Of a DNA stretch of 47,128 bases, positions 9,301-17,179 are shown one piece after another (the first letter of the stretch is position 1; every line of letters starts with the position of its first letter). The notes beneath the pieces are model-generated. The model was not told where the DNA came from and ran no database searches. It worked only from the letters and a program-made list of their open reading frames with translations. Source of the stretch: Candidatus Methanoperedens sp. BLZ2. Its GTDB lineage: Archaea > Halobacteriota > Methanosarcinia > Methanosarcinales > Methanoperedenaceae. The stretch is taken from positions 1 through 47,128 of the forward strand of contig NZ_NTMG01000006.1 of the NCBI RefSeq assembly GCF_002487355.1, written 5' to 3'. A program made the translations under genes and the position numbers.

Positions 9301-10126
9301 TCATTCAAATAATCTTGGATCGCAGCAAGGGCCAACAGGTACAGCAACAGGAGCTAATTGTGCCACCTGCCACGGTGCTAATCTTCAAGATATATTTAGA
9401 GCTCCGGGAATAACACATTTAGGAGACATCAATAGTTGTGGTGAATGCCATGGCAGTGTTAACAACCACTTAGTTACAGCATTAAACAATTTTGTCTCTC
9501 CAACACTTTCAGGCATATCAATAACTACCCCGGTAACAGTCGGAACACCTGCTCAGATCCAGGCTACAGTATCAGACAGTATGGTGATGATAGCAGCTGC
9601 CCAGTATCAGGTAACAAATACCTCAGGAACGGTCATTCAATGGACAAATATGACACCCTTGGATGGATTTAATTCACCAACTGAAACTGTTATTGCATCA
9701 ATACCTACATCAAATCTAATTGGTCCTTATACAGTTAGCATTAAAGGTATGTCTTCAGCATACAAGACTGATCCTTCAAAGCCATATTATCCACTCAATG
9801 GCCAGTGGAGTTCGATTGGCAGTACCCAGCTTATCGTTACAGAGTCTAAAGGGTATATTAACGGAACCGTAAGAAATAATTCAGTTAATATCTCAGGTGC
9901 TGCAATTACTACAAACACAGGAGTTACGGCGATCAGTGATGCAAATGGTTTCTATTCCCTGAGTCTTACAAATGGTACATATCAATTGACCACAGTAAAG
10001 GAACCGGAATTTTACATCAACAGCAGTGTAAGTGTAACAGTAACAGCGCCAGCAACAATTACCAGGGATATAATCCTGAATAGGAAGCCAACAGGAACTA
10101 TAAGCGGAATAGTTACAGTAAAGTAA
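3353..10126 (+). CDS. Giant secreted multiheme c-type cytochrome (about 55 haem motifs)
   Basis: A protein of 2257 residues with an N-terminal signal (hydrophobic core about 22-38, then AMAAN). An Ig-like/invasin-like beta domain follows (about 40-180). I count 54 CxxCH motifs plus one CX4CH (CDATGCH). From about residue 751 the protein is built of three tandem 12-haem units; the first two are each exactly 391 residues, the third slightly shorter. After the last haem come an Ig-like domain (about 2048-2160) and a carboxypeptidase-regulatory-like domain (about 2165-2257) ending RKPTGTISGIVTVK. Known multihaem cytochromes of this type in ANME archaea carry electrons from the membrane to outside acceptors; that role is inferred here. 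Start: ATG 3353; ATG 3371, with GAAGGG ten bases upstream, is an alternative. It heads a same-strand group with two smaller paralogues. Confidence 0.95.
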   Translation: MKGKNDMAIEKGNNKKGLNSVFNILLILIIVSIYFIPAAMAANPQIKLTTNRYIILDDPNRNYLSVTANAETGFGLPGSWSTDAWKGESTTIRGVALVLNADGTPASGVTVTFSVLDWDDGAPRTLKSDTNSKTNVTNAYGLATVPFDLNNEQQYGRWEIAATATVAGTPVSSTSNFVYNWWGCQNCHGSPYSGSGSSKSYTSRIGTSNRYDPYSPYITGRDFHATMYRNDHVAGSGNGLNEGECWACHNSYDKDLNLGQAKDVNGNSYAGKDAPSTYGVHTNLACAQCHSIIGTSSAGIDQTVKSCDATGCHAGATDYNSHIGSETVTAASPNKYVNYSGLDATLGIRSFGSPTYIPTPATFNSNPLTGARAHTSAAIQNIPCTVCHGPMHNVTKPNINTVAKNTITEDTQCTTCHQSLKHSSNNPVYCTACHSQDAHNITVLSKTATSQPSYVFLGSTNAITSLTTDCEQCHASGPEATFFGSLTTVDSAAYSTNFAPATPAHNRHNGSVACTVCHDNANFHDIKFLQPNGAYSTSNITAVKCVDCHDGTNSAVRSVVQTRFGSLPPTVNANMNHTSDNGGQKWGNYWTTLNDACLYCHGETQHNTSAIGAAGSALGTDKVGDPIGSGTVCSSCHNQDDSNYNIVNSLSPKPPANKPGANYPSSGAVDHSSYGVTDNDCKSCHDANLVGGENMVGFTHNVAPGGGGGSCMTCHAQATGPGGIYAAINAASFAKHRNVNTTDGQDNLTNDDCKTCHTDISNMYNNGWTTPTKVCSDCHTGSGQYGAKVIDNHRQNGVNITTGASCATCHNNSINSTFAYSDNATVSHYATKTNLIATQDCSNCHKNSVNGTTWGNALDPAGSPSFPHSISNTPTEECYTCHNSAINFHNKTLVKPLVSTVTCLDCHKTTATMAPKKIDAAVIATGVHKDRACDNCHAGATNTNMDTYSFTTDPARTCTYCHTGAGNFSAPLVAEHNQNGQDVTTTASCTTCHDNNGMYLSNSGTNGTTTAITHYLKDVTNTSTTPYQHLGPVNTSNCIDCHNGPNTSNPDWGSPVNISTSTKREHTETTTAQCNTCHKDGTVSSLANVDFHNASIKLADATDCISCHISAAGPGDIYKAINTASFTQHKNVNNTDGGLTNSDCTACHTDITNMMTTGFTTTTKVCSDCHTGTGVPNAVIIDNHRQNGVNISTGASCATCHNNSVNSSFAYSDNATVSHYTTKTNLIATQDCTNCHKNSVNGTTWGNALDPAGSPSFPHSISNTPTEECYTCHNSAINFHNKTLVKPLVSTVTCLDCHKTTATMAPKEIDATVFGTGVHKNRACKDCHVNATDSNMNTYSFTTDPAKSCTYCHVNSSNLAAPQIAEHNQIGQDATTPDATCNTCHDNSGMYLSNIGTNGTTTAITHYLKDVTNRSTTPYQHFGPINTSNCIDCHNGPNTSNPNWGNPTNISTSTIRPHTETLTSQCDTCHNDGNVSTLANVDFHNKSIKRAPADDCIGCHQNAVGIYAAINTASFTKHENVNTTGGNNVTTNDDCKTCHTDISNMYNNGWTTPTKVCSDCHTGSGQYGAKVIDNHRQNGVNISTGASCATCHNNSVNSSFAYSNNATVSHYATKTNLIATQDCSNCHKNSVNGTTWGNALDPAGSPSFPHSISNTPTEECYTCHNSAINFHNKTLVKPLVSTVTCLDCHKTTATMAPKKIDASVIATGVHKDRACDNCHAGATNTNMDTYSFTTDPARTCTYCHTGAGNFGAPLVAEHNQNGQDVTTTASCTTCHDNNGMYLSNSGTNGTTTAITHYLKDVTNTSTTPYQHLGPINTSNCIDCHNGPNTSNPNWGNPANISTSTMRPHTETLTSECDTCHSDGVVSLDDVDFHNASVQLGAGGCIGCHSNVGTVSLGLHSNLNGTSAVEDSDCQTCHFGAASIPMIAGAGTGAANSSNTYYCQDCHTSEGTGYPKPSILSSVSHGKIDCKWCHAAGDQPTSKYHSNNLGSQQGPTGTATGANCATCHGANLQDIFRAPGITHLGDINSCGECHGSVNNHLVTALNNFVSPTLSGISITTPVTVGTPAQIQATVSDSMVMIAAAQYQVTNTSGTVIQWTNMTPLDGFNSPTETVIASIPTSNLIGPYTVSIKGMSSAYKTDPSKPYYPLNGQWSSIGSTQLIVTESKGYINGTVRNNSVNISGAAITTNTGVTAISDANGFYSLSLTNGTYQLTTVKEPEFYINSSVSVTVTAPATITRDIILNRKPTGTISGIVTVK
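5603..9020 (+). repeat. Triplicated 12-haem coding unit, period 1173 bp
   Basis: Equivalent codons start at 5603, 6776 and 7949, so the first two units are each exactly 1173 bp (391 codons). The third, from 7949, loses the register by about 13 codons after its twelfth haem. Each unit has twelve CxxCH motifs in the same order. Long stretches of copies 1 and 3 (for example 5860-6480 against 8206-8826) are almost identical in bases, while copy 2 differs more. This suggests recent duplication or gene conversion. Confidence 0.9.
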
Positions 10127-10134
10127 CTGGAGAT

Positions 10135-10174
10135 CTTACTGGGACATTCATTAGAATGAATGATTTCCAGTAAG
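10135..10174 (+). terminator. Long hairpin after the giant cytochrome gene
   Basis: CTTACTGG (10135-10142) pairs with CCAGTAAG (10167-10174). Inside it CATTCATT (10145-10152) pairs with AATGAATG (10155-10162). There is no strong T-run directly after, so it may be an mRNA 3'-end stabiliser rather than a simple terminator. Confidence 0.45.
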
Positions 10175-10264
10175 ACTCTATGAATAATGATCTAATCAGT
10201 TGAGAAATTAAAAATCAAATAGATAGCTTTATTGTATCGTATATTCATAGAATAAAACAATATT

Positions 10265-10277
10265 GGATAGGATAGGA
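10265..10277 (+). promoter_or_regulatory. Tandem GGATAGGATAGGA leader before the second cytochrome
   Basis: The motif ends two bases before the ATG at 10279 and is preceded by TT. A TATA-like CGTATATT is centred at about 10238, roughly 26 bp upstream of the motif, so transcription may start almost at the motif itself. A further GGATAGGA lies inside the coding region at 10316-10323. Confidence 0.45.
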
Positions 10278-10278
10278 C

Positions 10279-13023
10279 ATGTCTGAATATGGAATATTTT
10301 CACAAAAAAACGATTGGATAGGAGTTGCATTATTTCTGGTGGTTTTTGGATTTTTTATTCCGGTAGTTCTTGCAGAATCTCCAAACGATGCGTGTTTTGG
10401 CGGTGCATGCCATAGCTCTTCTGGTCCTACGATTGACCGCGCATTATATGACTCCAATCCCCACAAAATAATCAAGTGTGTCGAGTGCCATGTAAATTCT
10501 ATAGATAACTCAAGTTCTGATCATGGTGATTTTATAAGGCAATTGAATGGAAGTAAAATTACAGGGCCATTAACAACAAATTATAGTTCCGAAAATTTCT
10601 CTCTATGTTATTATTGTCATGAAGAGGGGAAAGTAGTAGGAATGGCACCTGGATTTATCGCTTCGGCTTATCATATAAATCCTGATATAACTGTTCAAAG
10701 CATAGGTACTAATTTTATTAATATGGATCCCTTAGGTTATCATAATGGTAGTCCTCCTCCAAATTTAGTACCGGATATACCCACTAATATTCATTGGAAT
10801 CATCTGGATGCCTTTGGGAGTACGAATTATGGAATTATTGGAAAATTTGACTCGAACAGGGATGGGACAATAGATTCATTCCAGTCATGTCCGGCCTGTC
10901 ATAACGTACACGGAACAAACTACCCCAAAATGACCAAAAATGATCTGGGGATTACGTATGGTTCTGATACAAATGGTACTTTTGGATATATTGGAAGCGA
11001 CGATTACAATCGAGGTGGTGGTGACCTTTATTGTACAGGTTGCCACACCAGTGGAACACAATTTAAATACTACAGGAACGAAATAAATCTTTTCGGGGAT
11101 TGTGTCTCATGTCATATTGATGGGGCAACAGGCGGTGTTAACAGAACAGCATTCAGCCAGGGAGTACATGTTAATATTAATACTTCCGGTGGACCAGGAG
11201 CAGTCAATAATGCTGATTGCTTGACATGCCACTATAACGGAGATATGAATAGAAGTAACATCTGGCAATGTAATGACTGTCACACAGGCACAGGCAAGCC
11301 AGAAGCCTCGCTGGCGCCAAAAATAAAAACTCATATATCCGGTGTAAAAATAACAAATTATTCATGCGCGGATTGCCACAGCAAAGTGATCGTTGATCCT
11401 GGAGCAGGAATTCCAAATATAACATCCCATTATCTAAAGAGACCCACTGTATTAAGTGAAAAGTATTGCGATTATTGCCACGGGCCGAATCCAAGCTCTC
11501 CATTCAATGCAACAAACAAGACTATTTCAGCGTTCAACCATGATAATACGGACTGGAACGGAAATGCCACATGCAGAACATGTCATTCAAATTCCAGTGT
11601 TCCGGCCGACCCTCTGGCTAATAATTCTACATCATTCCATGATCTTACTACTGAATTAGGCGATGTATATAATGGAACGGCAAAGGCAGACTGTTTCATA
11701 TGCCATGTCCAGAAACCTTCACAGTTTGTCGACGCTCCTACTCCCTCGCATGATATTACAGGCTATGTCGCAGAAGATTGCCGTAACTGTCATACATCAG
11801 GATCAGGCACTGAGGGGCAAAAGCTTCACAGCGTATCCGCATCTGCGACTGGCGGGTGCATACCCTGCCATTCAAATAATGCAACCAGGTATTATGCAAA
11901 CACAAGCCTCTTTGGAAGACATGCAAATATTAATGCAACAGGTGGCCTGAATAACGTAACAGATGATGATTGTAAGACCTGTCACTTTGGTACTGCAGAT
12001 GGGACGATGCCGATGAAGTTGGGTGCAGCCAACTCCAGTAACACATACTTCTGTGACGCATGCCATACATCAGCAGGCGCAGGACCGATCCATCCAACAG
12101 ACGCCAACCTTATTAAAGATGGTTTGCGGCATGGTTCAACAAATTGTCAATGGTGTCATATTGCAGGAGCTCTTCTTCCAAGGCCATTAGATACTACTTT
12201 AAGATATCACCCCAGCGGGCCTCGAGGAACTGCTGCCGGAAAGAACTGCCTGACATGCCATGGTTCCAATCTCCCGGATCTACCTTTCCATGCACCTGGA
12301 ATAGTACATTCTTCTGATTTAGAGAGTTGTGGTTATTGTCATTCACAAACAAATAATCATGCTGTTAGCCCATTGAACGCTGACACTCCACCATCGATTT
12401 CAGGTTTGTCCGTTACTACAGTAGTTACTGCAGGCAATGTAGTGCATGTTCAAGCTGCGGTAGCGGATGATATGACTCAGATAGCAGCAGGCCAGTATCA
12501 GGTCAAGAAAGGTACAACCACAGTTATTGATTGGACAAATATGACTCCAAAGGATGGAAGATTTGATTCATCAAGTGAAATCGTGAACACCAGTATTGAT
12601 ACTTCAGCTCTCCTGGGTACCTACACAGTCAATGTTAAAGGCATGGCTTCAGCATACAAGACCATTCCAGCATTACCTTATTATCCATTGAACGGTCAAT
12701 GGAGCGGTATCGTCAGTGCACAATTTATTGTTAACCAACCCACCGGGTATAATAATGGAACTGTGAGTGGAAGATTGGGTAATGGTTTAGCAGGTGCGAT
12801 AGTATCTGCCAATAATAGCGTATCAACGACTACTAATGAAACCGGATATTATTCTTTGAGCTTGACAAATGGTACCTATCGGTTGACAGCAAGCAAGGAG
12901 CCGGAATACTATTCAAATAGCAGCGTGATAGTAACTATAGTGGCACGTACGAATATAACCACGAATATCATTCTCGATCTGAAACCAACAGGTAATATAG
13001 CAGGTAGAGTTACGAACAAGTAA
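10279..13023 (+). CDS. Secreted multiheme c-type cytochrome (about 19 haem motifs)
   Basis: A protein of 914 residues with a signal peptide (about 17-36, ending VLAES). I count 18 CxxCH motifs plus one CX4CH (CFGGACH) just after the signal. The last haem block, an Ig-like domain (about 703-815) and the carboxypeptidase-regulatory-like domain (821-914, ending LKPTGNIAGRVTNK) closely match the corresponding end of the giant cytochrome. The N-terminal two thirds differ in spacing, so the paralogues share a constant C-terminal cassette. It is probably exported and haem-loaded outside the membrane, as part of an electron-transfer chain with its neighbours (inference). Start: ATG 10279 behind GGATAGGAC. 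The terminator at 13043 suggests its own transcript end. Confidence 0.93.
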   Translation: MSEYGIFSQKNDWIGVALFLVVFGFFIPVVLAESPNDACFGGACHSSSGPTIDRALYDSNPHKIIKCVECHVNSIDNSSSDHGDFIRQLNGSKITGPLTTNYSSENFSLCYYCHEEGKVVGMAPGFIASAYHINPDITVQSIGTNFINMDPLGYHNGSPPPNLVPDIPTNIHWNHLDAFGSTNYGIIGKFDSNRDGTIDSFQSCPACHNVHGTNYPKMTKNDLGITYGSDTNGTFGYIGSDDYNRGGGDLYCTGCHTSGTQFKYYRNEINLFGDCVSCHIDGATGGVNRTAFSQGVHVNINTSGGPGAVNNADCLTCHYNGDMNRSNIWQCNDCHTGTGKPEASLAPKIKTHISGVKITNYSCADCHSKVIVDPGAGIPNITSHYLKRPTVLSEKYCDYCHGPNPSSPFNATNKTISAFNHDNTDWNGNATCRTCHSNSSVPADPLANNSTSFHDLTTELGDVYNGTAKADCFICHVQKPSQFVDAPTPSHDITGYVAEDCRNCHTSGSGTEGQKLHSVSASATGGCIPCHSNNATRYYANTSLFGRHANINATGGLNNVTDDDCKTCHFGTADGTMPMKLGAANSSNTYFCDACHTSAGAGPIHPTDANLIKDGLRHGSTNCQWCHIAGALLPRPLDTTLRYHPSGPRGTAAGKNCLTCHGSNLPDLPFHAPGIVHSSDLESCGYCHSQTNNHAVSPLNADTPPSISGLSVTTVVTAGNVVHVQAAVADDMTQIAAGQYQVKKGTTTVIDWTNMTPKDGRFDSSSEIVNTSIDTSALLGTYTVNVKGMASAYKTIPALPYYPLNGQWSGIVSAQFIVNQPTGYNNGTVSGRLGNGLAGAIVSANNSVSTTTNETGYYSLSLTNGTYRLTASKEPEYYSNSSVIVTIVARTNITTNIILDLKPTGNIAGRVTNK

Positions 13024-13042
13024 GATAGAGATAATAAATATT

Positions 13043-13071
13043 AGAGTGAATCTTTTCACTCTTCATTTTTT
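13043..13071 (+). terminator. Terminator after the second cytochrome
   Basis: AGAGTGAA (13043-13050) pairs with TTCACTCT (13055-13062) around a 4-nt loop, followed by TCATTTTTTT. Confidence 0.65.
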
Positions 13072-13212
13072 TCAATTTTGTAAGTACCTTGAGGCTCTCA
13101 GAGCTAAAACGATACAATTATATGCAAAGAGATTTTAATTATTCATTAGAAAAACGGGTTAGGATTTATAGTATCATAGAGATACATTTAAAAATAAAAT
13201 AATATTAATATT

Positions 13213-13243
13213 GGATAGGAGAAGTAATATGAATTGGATAGGA
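13213..13243 (+). promoter_or_regulatory. Paired GGATAGGA motifs around the start of the third cytochrome
   Basis: GGATAGGAG (13213-13221) gives a ribosome site seven bases before ATG 13229. A second GGATAGGAG (13236-13244) lies just inside the gene and encodes W-I-G. A TATA-like TTTAAAAATA at about 13187-13196 would place transcription start at or near the first motif. Confidence 0.45.
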
Positions 13244-16200
13244 GATAGTCTAAATTCGCATAGCAGAGCAAATCATATAATCAACGCATTTTTAATTTTG
13301 ACATTGTTTGTATCGTTATTATTTACTATAAATACAGCCCAGGCAATATCGAATATCAAGAGTCATAATATTACTGGAAATATAACGGATTTGGAATGCA
13401 TTATCTGTCATCCCACTCAAGAAACACAATTCCAACCAGGATTGAATCAATTGGATAAGCCTCTACTGATCGAAAATGCACCCAAAACAAGTATTAATTC
13501 ATTACTTCAAGTTGGGGAAAATTATACCGCAATCCTTACTTTCGGACAAACACCTTACCAGCTTGGTCCATTTTTCCGCAGTGGAGCTAATGGTTGGAGC
13601 TGGCTGGATAGTGATAACTGGGGAACAGAAAAACAGAAGAATCTCATCTTGCTTTCAATACTTGATAATACTACAGGTAGTTTAAAACCTGTCCAGGGGT
13701 TGACATCCTGGCCAACATGGCCACAGGCGGGTTTTAGATATCATAATGGGGCATATAGCTACAAAGCAGATAATGCTCCTTCTCCTATAGATATTCAGAA
13801 AAATTATCCGGATGCCAGCGAATTCTGGATGGTTAAGGAGATCGATTTAAGCGGACTGAGCAGCGCAAATCTTAATTTCTGGACATGGTTTTCGATGGAA
13901 ACAGATTGGGATTATGGATATGTTGCCATATCCTCTGATGGAAATAGCTGGACAAATCTTCAAGGAACACTAACTACAAACACAGATCCTAATGGCAATA
14001 ACCTTGGAAATGGAATAACCGGTAACAGTAGTGGAATATGGGTGCAGGAAACGATGGATTTGACACCATATGCTGGAAAAAAGGTTTTGATCGGATTCAG
14101 ATTTGTGTCAGACCCTGCGGTCAATGAAGAGGGGATGTATATAGATGATATAACTGCTACCGGGGGATTCAGCGATGATGCAGAAACTCCTCTTGAAATA
14201 AAAACTCTAAGTGTCAATGTTACATATCCCCGTCTGGCCATACTGAATCCAACAGATCCATTGACAGGTGCAAGCACATTGCAGTATAACCAATATATCC
14301 AAAGAGTAGAATTACATGAGGATATTGGGCATCCTGGTACATATGCCGGATATTTTAAATATGACCCATTTGCAAGCCAATATTCAGGAAGATATACAGT
14401 AAATCTTGATACTATAATAAACGGGGAACTGGTTATTGGAAGTACAACATTTGATACTACTATATTTGGTTGCCAGGATTGCCATAATAAGAATTATAAT
14501 GGTGCTGAAACGAGCTTTGTTCATGCAGACGGTGGCGGAATGCAATCATGTGAATATTTATGTCACAGCGGATCAAGAGGCTTATATGACAATGCATTTA
14601 TGGGGCCGCCTCTTCCCGCAAATCCGATACATGTGCACGAAATGAAATTCGGGCATCAGGGGGGATATCTGGATGGTGCATATTATCCTCAGCCTCCATA
14701 TAATGTTCCTTCACATGTAACTGAAGTAAGTTGTGTACAATGTCATACATCGTTCATTCATGACAATACAGGAAGCGATACTGCAAAAATTGGAAATTAC
14801 ACATTATACGGTACAAATATAACTTTTTCTTCTGGTACACACAACAGTTTGACATGTGAGCAATGTCATGGGACATTAGATTATCCTGAGATACCACATA
14901 ATCAATATAGTATAACAAATAAACTCGGAAATAATAACCGTTCTTTTACGTCTTCTGAATCATTTACGGATACTTATGCAGTAGATGTGAATGGAATTGA
15001 TAATCTTACGATAGATGTGCATGCTAATGATGGTTCTACAAATTCTATTGTTATATATGTTATAGGCCCGGTAGATAACACTACAACTGCTATACAGGGA
15101 CCCGATCAGAATGGAAATCCTTACTATATGACTCAAAGCCTTTCCACACCGATCAACGTAAATGTAGCAGGTCCATATACTGGAACATGGTTAGTCAAGT
15201 TATATTCGACACAAGAAGGGGTTGTAGATTATACAATAACTAGCAGTTATCCTATTGAAAGAAAACCAATAATAAAAATACCGGAATGTAATGAATGTCA
15301 TAATTCTGATTCTACAGGCAAAACATATGCAAAAGATCCAATTCCAAATTGGAATCCTGGATTTGCACATACCGATGTAAATGATGATGGAACTCCAGAC
15401 ATCCAGTGCAGGATGTGCCACAATGCAATGCACGACATAACGGTCAAAGCCTGCCTTAACTGCCACACCACGGCACCGACCGGCCACCCAATAGCTGAAC
15501 CTGCATTTTCCCAATATACTCAAGTTCAATGCCTCGCTTGCCACGGTGATCCTCACGAAGTGACCATGGCGGGTGGAGGATGCATTGGCTGTCACTCTAA
15601 TTCAGACACGCGATACTATGTCAACACAAGCTTGTTTGGAGAGCATGCCAATGTGAATGCATCAGGCGGTCCAAATAATGTCACAGATGCAGACTGCATG
15701 ACCTGTCACTTTGGATCATCAGACATTATGATGAGCCCGGATGCGGGTCTTGGTGCTGCAAATCACAGTAACACCTGGTTCTGTGATGATTGCCACACTG
15801 AAGGTGGATCAGGACCTCTCAAATCAACAATTCTAAAATCTGTTAGCCATGGTTCAACAGATTGTAAATGGTGTCATATTGCGGGGGACCCTCTACAAAG
15901 ACCATTAATTAATGAAAATGAAACATTGAGATATCATCCCAATGGACCTAAAGGAACTGCGGCTGGACAGAATTGCTTAACCTGTCATGTATCTGGCAAT
16001 CTTCCTGACCTGCCATTCCATGCACCTGGAGAAGGCCATTCAACCACGACTACAGATGACTGTAGTGAATTTTGCCACCAGAATTCCGATCCTCACAGGG
16101 TCACTCCTTTAAATGCAGGGACTCTTCCAACCATTTCAGGTTTAACAGTAACCACGCCAGTCACATCAGGAACACCCGCTCTAGTTCAAGCTACAATAAA

Positions 16201-16762
16201 GGATGATTATATGCAGATAGCAGCAGCACAATATCGAGTTACTGATGCTTCAGGGGAAATAATTCCATGGACAAACATGACTCCAGTCGGAGGAAGATTT
16301 AGTTTATCGACACAGGGTGTTTCTTCGAATATAATCACATCGAACCTGAAAGGCACCTACACGGTATATGTCAAAGGGATGGCTTCAGCTTATAAGACGA
16401 ATCCATCACTCCCTTATTATCCGATGAATGGGCAATGGAGTAGTGGTGTTTATAGTGCACAATTTAAAGTGGAAGAACCAGAAGGATATGGTAATGGCAC
16501 GGTTTATGGTATCCTTGACAAAAAAATCGCAGGAGCAATAGTATCCACAAATACCAGCGTTTCTACAACTACAGATCAGAATGGGGCTTACTCATTGAGC
16601 CTGCCAGAGGGAACGTATCGATTAACCGCAAGCAAGGAGCCCGAATATTATTCTAACAGCAGCGTGGTAGTTACGGTGACAGCGTATACTACGGTAAATC
16701 GGGATATTATTCTCACTCCCAAACCAACGGGAAATATAAGTGGAACTGTCAGGAATAAATGA
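13229..16762 (+). CDS. Secreted multiheme c-type cytochrome with jelly-roll domain (about 15 haem motifs)
   Basis: A protein of 1177 residues from ATG 13229; the frame extends to a TTG at 13211, but AGGAG at 13217 fits the ATG. A signal peptide spans about 17-40 (ending AQAIS). Haem 1 (CIICH) is followed by a long non-haem part. Residues about 165-310 resemble the immune-inhibitor-A / MAM-type jelly roll (FWMVKEIDLSG ... YAGKKVLIGFRFVSD ... YIDDI). Haems 2-5 follow, then a beta domain like the pre-peptidase C-terminal type (about 565-690), then haems 6-15. I count 13 CxxCH and two CX3CH (CEYLCH, CSEFCH). The end repeats the Ig-like domain (about 965-1080) and the regulatory-like domain (1085-1177, ending KPTGNISGTVRNK). 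The extra domains suggest binding to a surface partner; this is inference. Confidence 0.93.
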   Translation: MNWIGDSLNSHSRANHIINAFLILTLFVSLLFTINTAQAISNIKSHNITGNITDLECIICHPTQETQFQPGLNQLDKPLLIENAPKTSINSLLQVGENYTAILTFGQTPYQLGPFFRSGANGWSWLDSDNWGTEKQKNLILLSILDNTTGSLKPVQGLTSWPTWPQAGFRYHNGAYSYKADNAPSPIDIQKNYPDASEFWMVKEIDLSGLSSANLNFWTWFSMETDWDYGYVAISSDGNSWTNLQGTLTTNTDPNGNNLGNGITGNSSGIWVQETMDLTPYAGKKVLIGFRFVSDPAVNEEGMYIDDITATGGFSDDAETPLEIKTLSVNVTYPRLAILNPTDPLTGASTLQYNQYIQRVELHEDIGHPGTYAGYFKYDPFASQYSGRYTVNLDTIINGELVIGSTTFDTTIFGCQDCHNKNYNGAETSFVHADGGGMQSCEYLCHSGSRGLYDNAFMGPPLPANPIHVHEMKFGHQGGYLDGAYYPQPPYNVPSHVTEVSCVQCHTSFIHDNTGSDTAKIGNYTLYGTNITFSSGTHNSLTCEQCHGTLDYPEIPHNQYSITNKLGNNNRSFTSSESFTDTYAVDVNGIDNLTIDVHANDGSTNSIVIYVIGPVDNTTTAIQGPDQNGNPYYMTQSLSTPINVNVAGPYTGTWLVKLYSTQEGVVDYTITSSYPIERKPIIKIPECNECHNSDSTGKTYAKDPIPNWNPGFAHTDVNDDGTPDIQCRMCHNAMHDITVKACLNCHTTAPTGHPIAEPAFSQYTQVQCLACHGDPHEVTMAGGGCIGCHSNSDTRYYVNTSLFGEHANVNASGGPNNVTDADCMTCHFGSSDIMMSPDAGLGAANHSNTWFCDDCHTEGGSGPLKSTILKSVSHGSTDCKWCHIAGDPLQRPLINENETLRYHPNGPKGTAAGQNCLTCHVSGNLPDLPFHAPGEGHSTTTTDDCSEFCHQNSDPHRVTPLNAGTLPTISGLTVTTPVTSGTPALVQATIKDDYMQIAAAQYRVTDASGEIIPWTNMTPVGGRFSLSTQGVSSNIITSNLKGTYTVYVKGMASAYKTNPSLPYYPMNGQWSSGVYSAQFKVEEPEGYGNGTVYGILDKKIAGAIVSTNTSVSTTTDQNGAYSLSLPEGTYRLTASKEPEYYSNSSVVVTVTAYTTVNRDIILTPKPTGNISGTVRNK

Positions 16763-17179
16763 GAAAGCATTGGTGCTCCACAGAAAAGACTTCTGGATTT
16801 GAAGTTGTTTTCGCAATAATGACCAGGTGTTATATGGTTTAAATTAAGATGATTCCTGACTATTTCCAGAAGAGCAAGAGTTCGAGATAATACTACTATG
16901 TGGACAAATCAGGAGCCGAGACTATCATTCACGACATCATCCTGGAAGGAATTAACGAATCGACAGAATTAATAGCTCCACAAAACCGAATTAAAATACA
17001 GCGAAATAAGAGCTTTTGAATTGAAAAGATATAGAAAGCTTATGGTATTATGCCAAGTGAATATTTGAGCTATTCTTCAGAATCCTGATTATAATAGCTA
17101 AACAAATGGTTTTTCTCTATTCCATGACTTCATTCTAGTGTTTTGAGATATCTTTTCCTGTTTCTGAGATTTTTCAAAA
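16763..17179. other. Non-coding gap after the cytochromes
   Basis: This 417-bp stretch has no convincing gene. A 40-codon open stretch around 16890-17020 is closed by stops, has no start context, and was not matched to a family. No clear terminator or promoter was found except AT-rich DNA before 17180. Confidence 0.5.

Noticed and set aside
16890-17020. Possible transposase fragment (VDKSGAETIIHDIILEG)
   Set aside because: Too short, closed by stops, and no catalytic motif can be placed.
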